A stretch of 64,000 bases of DNA from positions 1-64,000 of the forward strand of contig JACCGJ010011408.1 of the NCBI GenBank assembly GCA_013407085.1, written 5' to 3'. Position numbers and translations under genes: made by a program. The notes under the pieces were generated by a model. The model saw nothing but the letters and a program-made list of their open reading frames with translations. It had not been told where the DNA came from and made no database searches. The DNA is from Atriophallophorus winterbourni. Its lineage: Eukaryota > Platyhelminthes > Trematoda > Plagiorchiida > Microphallidae. The stretch's first letter is position 1, and every line of letters begins with the position of its first letter. Shown one piece after another: positions 55,311-64,000 of the stretch.

Positions 55311-57935
55311 ATCAACTATCGTAAAATAACTAGTCGTTTTTCCTATAAGGAAAAGATATCTTGAAAAATCTATAAGTGTCTTTCCTTTAAAACATGTACA
55401 CAGTGTGTTGATGTCCCTAAGCTTCATATGTACGCAGAATAGAATTAGGAAAGTTAGATCAGTAGAGCGACATCAGCACGTCGACTTCCTTACAATACAC
55501 TTGATAATGGTACATGTGCAAAGATATTACCAGGAAGATCGCTTTTAAGCGATAACCATAACTAACCGCTGGGACCGATATTTAAAATGCAGGCTGCGCT
55601 GATTTCATTGATTAATCGATTATAATACCGCGACAAGTTGACTGAAAACTACACAAGAATATTCAAGCTGTTCCGATCTAACTTCTGAAACTATCGCTTA
55701 TTCGCCACACAAAACGAAGGTAAAATAGAACGACACTTCGAAAGTAAATGGTATAAATTCTACATGAAACGTAAAGTTTGGAGCTACTATTCTATCAGAC
55801 TGGCACGACAAAACCGTTTCATTACATATAAACACACATGTGTTCAGGTACTGAAAAAGATTAACAAATGCACACCCTAATGATTATTGCCTGTTTTCGT
55901 ATTCAATCATGAAGTGTCAGCTTCAGAGTTTACTAAATGGTAGAAGAACATATACGGTTTTCATAACCTGTATTAATGTGTACATACTGTTAGAAAAAGC
56001 TTACTGACAAATACAAACATAAAATGTACTATAAAATTGTTCTAAGTGATTCATGGAAATTGACGCAAGGTTTTACAAGATCGTGAAATCGACGAACCTA
56101 ATTTAGACAACACAGAAACTTCTCTGTTTTTTTGTATTCATGATGCAGCAAAACATCAAACTTTATGTTTAAACTTTCAGGGTTTAAATTAGAAAAACTG
56201 GAGAGAGATTATTTAAAATCTACTCAGTTGACAAGTTTAATGTATTTGATGAGTATATTGTGCAAAAACGGGTTCCAAAATATATTTAAAAAAACATTCA
56301 TTAGGAACGAGAACTTGCATGATATATTCGCAACTGCGAATCAATATACATAGCAAGCACAATGATTTTTCTTGTGTCTGAAGCAGCAAAAGTAAACGTG
56401 AATTACTTCTTAAAAACAAGGGAAACAACCTTGGAATTTAACGGAATATTCATAAGGAAACTTTTGTTGCCTAAATCAGCTTCATTCCTATCCCGACACG
56501 CATACCTCGCAACATTCACACAGTAGCTGCTAGACAGTAAAAAATGAATGGCCCAAATATTAAAATTACATATGTTTACACTCATAATGTAGAAACTTAA
56601 TCACCTACCAAAATTATACATCAGCACCAATAAAAACCGTGTGATTAGATTAAATTCAGTTGCTTTTTATTATAGCTGGAGTCCTCGCCATGAGATATCG
56701 CAGTGGTTATTTACGCTTCAGAATATATCATAAAACCGTTTTCAGTGACTGTCATGCACGGAGAATCTTCTTGAATATTTTCCTTAACCTTGTATGACCA
56801 TGACAAGTGGAGTGACGAGAAAAGCTTTTTATTATGCATGGCAGTGGGAGCCGCGAGGAAGCTGTCAAGCTGATGACGCTCTACATGTTTACGAAATTTG
56901 ATTAAATTCATGTTACATTCGGGGTGCAGACACATCATCCCAGTTTGTTTGTGCTTATTTCTATATAGAATCCGTATCTGTTTAAGTTCCAGCCTTCACC
57001 ATATTTTAGAATTTATTTTCTCCGTGGTCGTAGGGCAGTTGAGCATGCGTCACGTGCTAATGGTGTAATGCTGTCTCTGATGATGATGATGATCTGTACG
57101 ATTGGTTGCAATTTAATTCAATGAACACTTATGAACCTTTATTAGATTTCATAAGCAGGTAACAGTTAGGCTATGATAAAACAATAAAACCCTATCTCTA
57201 GGCACTCTTTCACACTAAAATTGACGACCTAAAGCAATTTTGTTCAATATATTATGAAACGTCTAAGATAGGGATTTGAGCAACACAATAGTCAAAGACA
57301 GTAAGGATAATTAGTTGTCGTACATTCGATTGACAAATGGTTTGAGACTAGAGCCTAATAATATAACGAAAATCTAAGTCTTGATATTGTGGTTAGTAAT
57401 CAAGCATAATATATTCGTGTAAAAACATAGATATCAATTTGAAATATTGTCGGGTATTCTGAAGCAACAAAAATCAATAATATTTGTAATATTTGTTAGA
57501 AAATTCATGAGTAATTCGGAATGTCAGTGAATTCATACAACGTTATCAACTGTGCCAGTTACATAACTCGAGATCAATATTTCCTTATAATTTCTGGCTA
57601 AAGAATATGTGAAAATTAACATTAGGAAAAGCATATATAACAATAACAGTAAAACGACAAACACCTGCGACAAAGACAATTTAACATTTATTCAATCCAA
57701 CGCATTTCAAAGCAGTGAGCATTGAAATCGACTGTAATTTTGTAAGTAATTAGCAAACAAAAGTTTGGCGCTATTATGTTTTATATCAAAACGTGGAGTT
57801 GAATTCAGTTTAAATTATAAAACATCGATTTATAAGCTTAAAAATAAAATAATAATTTCAATTTTGATATAAAAACTCAATCTTTCAAAAATGATGCTTG
57901 CGAATAGGTAATTTATTTCAGTTGGACCATATTTT
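55311..57935. other. Mostly unassigned, AT-rich
   Basis: No repeat shared with the rest of the window. One 75-codon minus frame is listed separately. 57076-57092 is a short TGATGA run. Confidence 0.35.
56711..56938 (-). other. Small open frame of uncertain status
   Basis: 75 codons; the N-terminus CLHPECNMNLIKFRKHVERH has a C-x4-C-x9-H-x3-H spacing slightly reminiscent of a zinc finger, and composition is more protein-like than neighbouring frames. No family recognised, no splice signals confirmed. It could be an exon fragment or chance. Confidence 0.2.
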
Positions 57936-57941
57936 CTTTCT

Positions 57942-59018
57942 TTGCTCTTTGCTCTGCTTCTGAAGCACGCTTTTAGGACGAGAACAAAAGGCATTTACAT
58001 ACGCACGCGAAATGATGGTAAGCTTTTCAACCTAAACTGGTTGAGAGCACGAACCAAAGTACAGGATGTGATAATCCGTGACCTGTTTTCCGACGAAGCA
58101 GCCTTTATTGCTCACACCCAAGAGAACCTACAGTCGCTAATGGACTGTTTCTAGTCGGCATGCAAAGACATTGGTCTAACAATCAGCATGAGCAAGACCA
58201 AAGTCCTTGGTAAAGGGACTGTATCGCCACCAATCATCACTGTTGGAAACTGTCAGCTTGAACCAGTACATCATTTCACATATCTTGGTTCAACCATTGC
58301 GGATAACCTCTCGCTAGACACGGAGATTGATAAGCGGATTGGCAGAGCAGCTGTCATTCTGTCTCGATTGAACTCTCGTGTTTGGGGTAACCGCAAGCTG
58401 ACTGTAAAGACAAAGATGATGGTATACAGCGCGTGCGTACTAAATGCTTTACTATACGGCAGCGAAACCTGGACCACCCACGCAAGACACGAACGGAAGC
58501 TGAATGCTTTCCATCTACGAAGCATCCGTCGTATCTTGAACATATCGTGGATGGACAGAGTGACTAACGCTGAAGTGCTTTCAAAAGCTGGTCTACAGAG
58601 CATGTTCACCCTATTACGTCAGCGCCGCCTGCGGTGGCTTGGTCATGTCTATAGAATGGAAAATGGTCGTATTCCGAAAGATCTACTCTACGGTGAGTTG
58701 CAATTAGGAAGTCGACCATTGGGCAGACCGCACTTGCGGTACAAAGATGTTTGCAAAAGAGATATGAAAGCTCTTGACATTGACCCCGCAAGCTGGGAAG
58801 AACTTGCTCTTGACCGCTCACTTCGGAGGCATTGTGTAAAGCGTCGTCTGCAAGCCGGGGAGGAGCAAATACAGCTCTTGGCTGCTGAACGCAGATCACG
58901 CCGCTAGCGTGCAACTGATGCAATACAACAGAGTTCTGACTATCGTTGCAAGCGCTGCCGGAGAGATTGTTCCTCCCGGATCGGACTGTTCAGTCATTCA
59001 AAAAGCTGCAAAACATGA
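57942..59018 (+). pseudogene. RTE-type LINE, C-terminal RT with zinc-finger end
   Basis: One plus-strand frame with stops at 58152-58154 (TAG) and 58905-58907 (TAG). In order: GIYIRTRNDGKLFNLNWLRA, a catalytic box changed to FSDEAAFIAHT (FADDAA expected), HHFTYLGSTIADNLSLDTEI, LLYGSETWTTHARHERKLNA, FHLRSIRRILNISWMDRVTN, RQRRLRWLGHVYRMENGRIP and, past the second stop, CKRCRRDCSSRIGLFSHSKS C, a C-x2-C...H-x3-C finger usual at the end of this family. 5' truncation at about 57942 removes the endonuclease and most of the RT. Loss of the double aspartate makes it catalytically dead even without the stops. Confidence 0.8.
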
Positions 59019-60230
59019 AATTCATGCGATGTGATGTACATTAATGGTCGACATCAACCGACGGAGGCCAACAACAACCATATTTTGAAAAAAATACAAC
59101 CAATTTATCGTGGGTAGCATACAATTATAATTCAATATTCGTATAACCAAGCAACTATGGGGTGAAACGTCCATTCAAGTATTAGTATAAGGCTTTTGGT
59201 AAATCTTCTATTACATTTAAGGTATGTTTTTTGAAAACTAGATATATTGGCACATAAAGAGAACAGTCACATTCAAAACCCGGTTTTATAAAGAAAACAA
59301 GCAAGAAATAATAATAAAATGTTCAGCACAGTTATCCCAAGTATAATGCAATTATTATTAAACTGAGAATCCTGAAGATGAGAAAAGAATTAGATTGTGA
59401 TAGGCTAAATGTGATGTAAGGAAAGATCAGCTTTTCCAAGTTTAGATATTTTAGATAGAAAAATGAAAGTCTATTCGGATGAAGAATAAATTCATATCAG
59501 TATTATATTTAAAGCGCGGAAGTGGTATAAGAATGTACAGTCGTACTTATTATCAATTGACTGAATAACTTTATAGTAGGTTGGTGGGAAAGTAGTTCAG
59601 TGAATAGAACCAGTGTAATGAATCGGGTGGTTTGACCTATTGGCAGCACCGATTAAACTGTTTAATTGAAAAAATTAGCAGAGGTGAATAAAAAATGTAA
59701 TCTGATGTAACAACGAATGTTGCTCGATTAAATAGAATAAACTTTATGATATTTGTAATTCGACCTCAAGCAGCTAGGTTTTAATCAACCTTTAGATGAC
59801 GAGTGCAAAAATTTAATCTCAGTAAACAAATATAATCTGTCATTATCGTCGTCGTCATCGTCAGGGACAGCATTACACTGGATGGTTCAAATCAATTAAA
59901 CCATGAAATATAAAAATAAAATCGTAAATGATGGAAGTTGGCAGAAATCGATAAATACGAATCATGATTATTGATTGTGATGAACCGCTGAAGTTATAGT
60001 CACCTTGAAATGCCCCTTGACTGCTAATAAATCTTTATGGACAGTGACAAGTTTTTCAACGCGCTTTCAAAATCTATCTTCGTCACCGTAAGATAATGTC
60101 ATACTAAATTCAGTGGTGAATAACTCCTGAACCTAACGTATGAGTCACATTAACGATCAGGCAATGGTTCATCTTTTAGGATAAAAGCAGAAAGAGCAAA
60201 GGTAAGCACATCTTTGTTTTCGAAATCCCT
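59019..60230. other. LINE 3'UTR, then unassigned
   Basis: The first ~70 bases (TGTGATGTACATTAATGGTC) are probably the RTE-type 3'UTR. A CGTCGTCGTCATCGTC run lies at 59849-59864. The rest is AT-rich without coding signal. Confidence 0.35.
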
Positions 60231-60728
60231 GAGGTAAGATAAACGTTATCTCCACTACCAATTTTGGCTAGGCTAAAAATATTGAAATAAAAAGTCTATC
60301 TAATTACTAATAATTTAGACAATTCATCAGTGACCTAGTGGTGTATTGGTTGCAGAGATTGAGAAAAGGAACTGTGGGAGAGTCATTAGTGAGTGTCATT
60401 AGGAAACGTATCAAAAAATGGATCCAGTTCATCAGAGCTGGAACTTTCCTTGAGCACTGCACCCGCTATTACTTGTAGTTTGTTAGTAGGCATTTATTTT
60501 ATTTATTCATTTAATTTTATTAACAATTATCAGCCAGTGGTTTGTTTGAACTTCTGTCGCTTTGGACAAAATTGAAATTGAGATAAGGGATATAGAAGTT
60601 AGACAACGCTATTTGGAAAAAATGATGTGTCTTAAATCCAATGATGAATTATTTACAGAAAATAATGTCGCCACCGGGATTCGAACCTGGACCTCACGAC
60701 TGCAAGGGTAGTGGTTTTAACTTCTACC
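60231..60728 (-). repeat. Inverted copy of the tRNA-headed module at 16809-17556
   Basis: Reverse complement of 16809-17556 with one 261-base deletion: GTGTATTGGT joins TGCAGAGATTG directly, where the other copy has the deleted block bounded on both sides by ACCA. The B box GGTTCGAATCC is at 60675-60685 (reverse). The minus-to-16962 frame MSLGNVSKNGSSSSELELSL is preserved here at 60393-60575 with only a few replacements. Confidence 0.75.
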
Positions 60729-61503
60729 CTGAGGTAATGAATACCACTGGAAAACATGGTCCTGAATGATAAAACCGAATTAATCAATGTGGACGGCAAT
60801 TATCTTTTGAAAATGTCTTATATAATATGAGGTAGCCGCTGGTGAAAATACAGTGCACTTTTGGTTCACTCAACTCGAACTTGTTTCTATCAATTTTGAA
60901 AACAAAATCGAAGTTAGTGTATATTTAATTTTAATATATGAGCAGCACTTTGACTACAAACCTCTGGCAGTTTTTCATTAACATGATTCCTATATATTTT
61001 GTCCACACTCGTCTTCATTTAGTCAAAATTCATCATTAACATTTATTAAAGTTAGAACTAAAATCATGAGCAAAATGCTAGATGTATTCTCCTCTTTCTA
61101 TTAAATTAAATTAAATACGGAGTGAATGTCAAATTTTTAAACGATTTGATTAATCACTCGCATGTGTTTTAAAGTGAAATTAGACTAATAAATTTATATT
61201 AGAAATAAAGTTGGAAGCATCTCCATATTAAACAGTCTTTTCATTAAAAACTTACCCATTGAGATAATCTAATGTTGAAACTTGTTTATCAAATATTCGT
61301 TTTCTAGGATGAATTGATCTTGAGGCATTAAATTCATTACGCGAGGATTTTGTAGTCATTTTAAACACTGCGGTGAATGAGTAAACATACAACAAAAATT
61401 AAATGACCTGAAAAAAAGATCATATTCGAGAGCAAACCAATTTGCACGGAAATGTGAGCAGCTGATAAGTTTAGTTAGCGAACAAAATTTTTAAAAATAA
61501 AAA
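60729..61503. other. Unassigned
   Basis: AT-rich sequence before the gypsy LTR; no gene or repeat recognised. Confidence 0.35.
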
Positions 61504-61894
61504 TGTTGTCTAAGAGTATGGCATTTTTCTGTAAACATTTTTGTTTGTATCAATCATTGTACACTTTTTAAATTGTACCCGGATTTTACGAATATAATTT
61601 TCCGTTTGCTCGGAGTTGCTCTTCTCATCTCTTTTGATACCCGCACTGCGTGCTTGGAGTTCTGACTGTGGATTGTGGAAAGATTGCTTGCCTGCTATAA
61701 AAGGACCGCTCCATATTTCAGCCACAGCTAATTCTTAGGTTTACCGCGGTGATAAAACTTTGACGTCTGGACCAGAACAGCCAATTGCCAAGCTGAGGAG
61801 AATCTTTTTCCATTCGATAAAAGAAATATTGTGAGTGGTTAGCTTTTTACTTTTTACACACATACTGTAATTTCACGTAGCCTGAACCACCACA
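61504..61894 (+). repeat. Probable gypsy 5' LTR
   Basis: Tentatively TGTTGTCTAAGAG (61504) to ACCACCACA (61894), three bases before the primer site. It contains a TATA box. The left boundary is a guess, since the second LTR is outside the window. Confidence 0.45.
61696..61704 (+). promoter_or_regulatory. TATA box in the gypsy LTR
   Basis: TATAAAAGG in a locally GC-richer setting, about 280 bases before the gag start and inside the presumed LTR, fits a core promoter for the element's RNA. Confidence 0.55.
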
Positions 61895-61897
61895 ATT

Positions 61898-61911
61898 CGG
61901 TGAGCCCGATT
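61898..61911 (+). promoter_or_regulatory. Primer-binding site, tRNA-Trp-like
   Basis: CGGTGAGCCCGATT resembles the complement of the tRNA-Trp 3' end (TGGTGACCCCGA...) used by CsRn1-type elements, with two differences. Confidence 0.55.
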
Positions 61912-61978
61912 ATTTTCGCTATAGCATACTCCCCACTATTTTGATTTTTTAGCATATTTTTAAATTTTTTTCAATAAA

Positions 61979-62794
61979 ATGGACAGTATTCCACAGACAG
62001 CACCTTTCCCAGCAGATATTGGTCATTTACCACTTCCTGAGTTTGGCGTAGCAAACCCTAGATTATGGTTCGCTCAAGTAGAAGCTATTTTCGAAACTCG
62101 ACGCATTACTAGCCAAAAAGCAATGTACTGTTACGTCATAGGAAGCTTACCACACGCAGTCGCATCCGAAGTTGCTGATATCATTTACAACAGACCTGCT
62201 GATAAACCGTATGATGTACTGAAATCAGCTTTGATATCGCGTATAGCAGCATCTGATGCGAAAAACTTACGCAAAATACTTTTGGGTATCGAACTAGGTG
62301 ACAATACACCGTCGCAACTCCTTCGCCGAATGATTGAGTTACAAGGTACAACACCAGTTGGCGAACTGATTTTAAAAGAATTGTGGCTGCAAAAACTACC
62401 CAGCGATGTTCGAAAAGCACTTTCGGTGGTCGAAGAAGATTACAAGTTAGATAAGCTTGCTGCCATCGCCGATCGAGTGTATGAAAATCATAAGCCAACC
62501 ATTGCAGTAGTACAATCGCCTCATAACTCAACTCCTTCAACTTTAGAATCAGAGATCTCCGAGTTGAAATCGCGACTCGACGAACTTTGCATGCACATAC
62601 GTACTTCACGAAATGATCGATCTCGGTCATCACAGAGAGACAGTCCGAATAAACGATATTCACGAAGTCGGAGTAAAGGGCCAGGTCTTTGCTATTACCA
62701 TCGCAAATTCGGTGAACGCGCCTACAGATTCACCAGACCCTGCAGTTTTGTTTCCAAATCTAAAGACCAGGCAAACGATTACGCCAGGCAGTAG
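61979..62794 (+). CDS. Gypsy (CsRn1-type) Gag
   Basis: 271 codons from the first ATG after the primer site. Residues ~15-175 form the capsid-like region (LPLPEFGVANPRLWFAQVEA, SLPHAVASEVADIIYNRP, LGDNTPSQLLRRMIELQG, ILKELWLQKLPSDVRKAL). A short coiled-coil-like ESEISELKSRLDELC near 188 and an R/S-rich stretch follow. The C-terminal finger CYYHRKFGERAYRFTRPC has F where a Cys is usual (RCxRPC), so the unusual CHCC knuckle is probably broken. Gag packages the element RNA. The frame ends at 62794 and the protease lies in another frame. Confidence 0.85.
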   Translation: MDSIPQTAPFPADIGHLPLPEFGVANPRLWFAQVEAIFETRRITSQKAMYCYVIGSLPHAVASEVADIIYNRPADKPYDVLKSALISRIAASDAKNLRKILLGIELGDNTPSQLLRRMIELQGTTPVGELILKELWLQKLPSDVRKALSVVEEDYKLDKLAAIADRVYENHKPTIAVVQSPHNSTPSTLESEISELKSRLDELCMHIRTSRNDRSRSSQRDSPNKRYSRSRSKGPGLCYYHRKFGERAYRFTRPCSFVSKSKDQANDYARQ

Positions 62795-63180
62795 GAACGG
62801 CTGCACTGCCTGGCAACAAAGTTAGCCGTCTCCTCTATATTTCTGATAACACAACGAAATTGCGTTTTCTGGTAGACACCGGTGCGGAACTCAGCGTCAT
62901 CCCACCTAACGAAACCAGAAGCAAGTGTCCGTCGGGATTGACCCTTCAGGCGGCCAACGGTACTCGGATAGCCACTTACGGTCATCGGTCCCTCGCGGTA
63001 GACCTGGGCTTACGAAGATCGTTCCACTGGGTGTTCACCATTGCAGACGTGAAAACTCCGATTTTGGGTGCAGATTTTTTGTCTAATTTCAACCTCGCGG
63101 TGAACATAAGCCAACGAAGGCTTATTGATAACACCACGAAGTTAAATTCAATAGGCGAATACCATTACACATCCATATAG
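62795..63180 (+). pseudogene. Gypsy protease region of pol
   Basis: Reads AALPGNKVSRLLYISDNTTK, then the aspartic protease core FLVDTGAELSVIPP (62863-62904) and the second block PILGADFLSNFNLAV (near 63058). The DTG triad is intact. The frame is shifted relative to gag, so expression would need a programmed or mutational frameshift, and it ends at a TAG (63178-63180) that separates it from the RT in the same frame. Confidence 0.8.
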
Positions 63181-64000
63181 TCTATTCGAGTTTTGACTAC
63201 TGTCGTCACCCAGCCTTGTAAGGAACTCATAGTCCAGTTTCCGGAGATCTTCAAACCACAGGCATTCACAAATGTGGTCAAGAACCAGGTCGAACACCAC
63301 ATCGTCACACGTGGCGCTTTAGTTTTTGCCAAACCACGTAGACTAGCTCCAAACAAACTGGCGATCGCCAAACAAGAGTTTGAACATATGTTGGAGCTAG
63401 GAATCATCCGCTCGTCGACCTCACCATGGGCTTCTCCACTACATATGGTTGAAAAAAGTACCGCCGATACGTGGCGCCTATGCGGAGATTATAGGGAACT
63501 TAATCGCATTACGGTACCAGACCGTTACCCCATTCCACACATCCACGATTTTACGGCGTCCATAAACGGAAAATCCGTGTTCTCGAAGCTTAACCTAGTT
63601 CGCGCCTATCACCAAATCCCCGTTGCGAAGGAAGATATCCCTAAAACGGCTGTCACGACACCATCTGGCTTATATGAATTCGTACGAATGCCATTTGGCC
63701 TCCGAAATGCCGCACAAACTTTCCAGCGTTTTATGGATCAAGTATTTAAGGGATTGCCCTTTGTATACGTTTATATTGATGACGTGCTAATTGCTAGCAA
63801 CACATCGACAGAACATGTTGAGCATCTTCGAGAGGTTTTTCAGCGCCTATCTCAGTATGGGATTGTCGTTAATCCAGATAAATGCATCTTCCATGTGAAA
63901 ACACTAGACTTTCTCGGTCACCGCATCGATTCAACCAGAATTAAACCCGTTGAACAGAAAGTCTCTGCCATCCACGATTATCCATGCCCCAGTCCAATCC
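63181..64000 (+). pseudogene. Gypsy reverse transcriptase, running off the window
   Basis: Open for 273 codons to the end, in frame with the protease. Blocks: [100 protein letters not shown], the catalytic [10 protein letters not shown] (YIDD at 63772-63783) and [20 protein letters not shown]. The active site is complete. Because of the TAG upstream it is not translated as part of an intact polyprotein in this copy unless the stop is read through. Confidence 0.88.

Larger units (their letters stand above)
61504..64000 (+). mobile_element. CsRn1/Kabuki-like gypsy LTR retrotransposon, 5' part
   Basis: Order: LTR, tRNA-Trp-like primer site, gag, protease, RT, and then the window edge. RNase H, integrase and the 3' LTR would lie beyond 64000. 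Lesions seen are a frame change between gag and protease and a TAG at 63178-63180 between protease and RT. The gag type (DNxxPSQLLRRM, ending in a CYYHRKFG finger) and the primer site place it with the CsRn1 lineage known from liver flukes. Confidence 0.85.

Overview
This is eukaryotic nuclear DNA, AT-rich and spliced, from an animal with a very repeat-dense genome. The repeat content points to a flatworm, most likely a digenean trematode. It includes CR1-clade LINEs with short-period 3' tails, a gypsy element of the CsRn1/Kabuki type with a Trp-tRNA-like primer site, a BEL/Pao element, Penelope-like GIY-YIG fragments and hammerhead-ribozyme repeats. The species cannot be fixed from the sequence alone, and no prokaryotic gene or operon was found.

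Layout. 0-23.8 kb is a graveyard of non-LTR retrotransposons, mostly on the minus strand and nested in one another. It holds an RTE-type 3' end (0.2-1.1 kb) and an old CR1-A copy (1.7-3.7 kb). A nearly complete CR1-A (5151-8529) is inserted into a CR1-B copy (4966-5150 plus 8530-10190). LINE-E (10.6-13.8 kb), CR1-C (14.4-15.8 kb), plus-strand LINE-D (15.8-16.7 kb), CR1-D with its ORF1 (18.6-21.3 kb) and another CR1-A (21.6-23.8 kb) follow. 23.8-27.4 kb is BEL-2, a BEL-derived element with a 5-bp target duplication that keeps only gag-related coding; it sits inside the last CR1-A. 27.4-29.4 kb is a decayed gypsy copy and LINE tails. 31.6-38.3 kb is BEL-1, a complete BEL/Pao element with near-identical LTRs, a 5-bp target duplication and one uninterrupted gag-pol frame.

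43.3-50.1 kb holds the only convincing host gene: two minus-strand exons of a CFAP97 (KIAA1430/hemingway)-domain protein, separated by a 5.66-kb intron with good splice sites and matching phase. The intron contains a Penelope-like fragment, hammerhead repeats and a long AAT microsatellite. 50-61 kb is largely non-coding with more Penelope-like, CR1 and RTE-type remnants and a 242-bp tandem repeat carrying a hammerhead. 61.5-64 kb is the 5' two-thirds of a CsRn1-like gypsy element that runs off the window.

The most interesting signal is a dispersed repeat family whose copies fold as a type I hammerhead ribozyme with a two-part helix I and a minimal helix III. It lies near Penelope-like endonuclease fragments. 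Second is the BEL-1/BEL-2 pair, an intact element and a gag-only relative sharing LTR lineage, 3' end and a leader hairpin. Third is a pair of inverted tRNA-headed modules 43 kb apart that differ by a 261-bp deletion at an ACCA microhomology.
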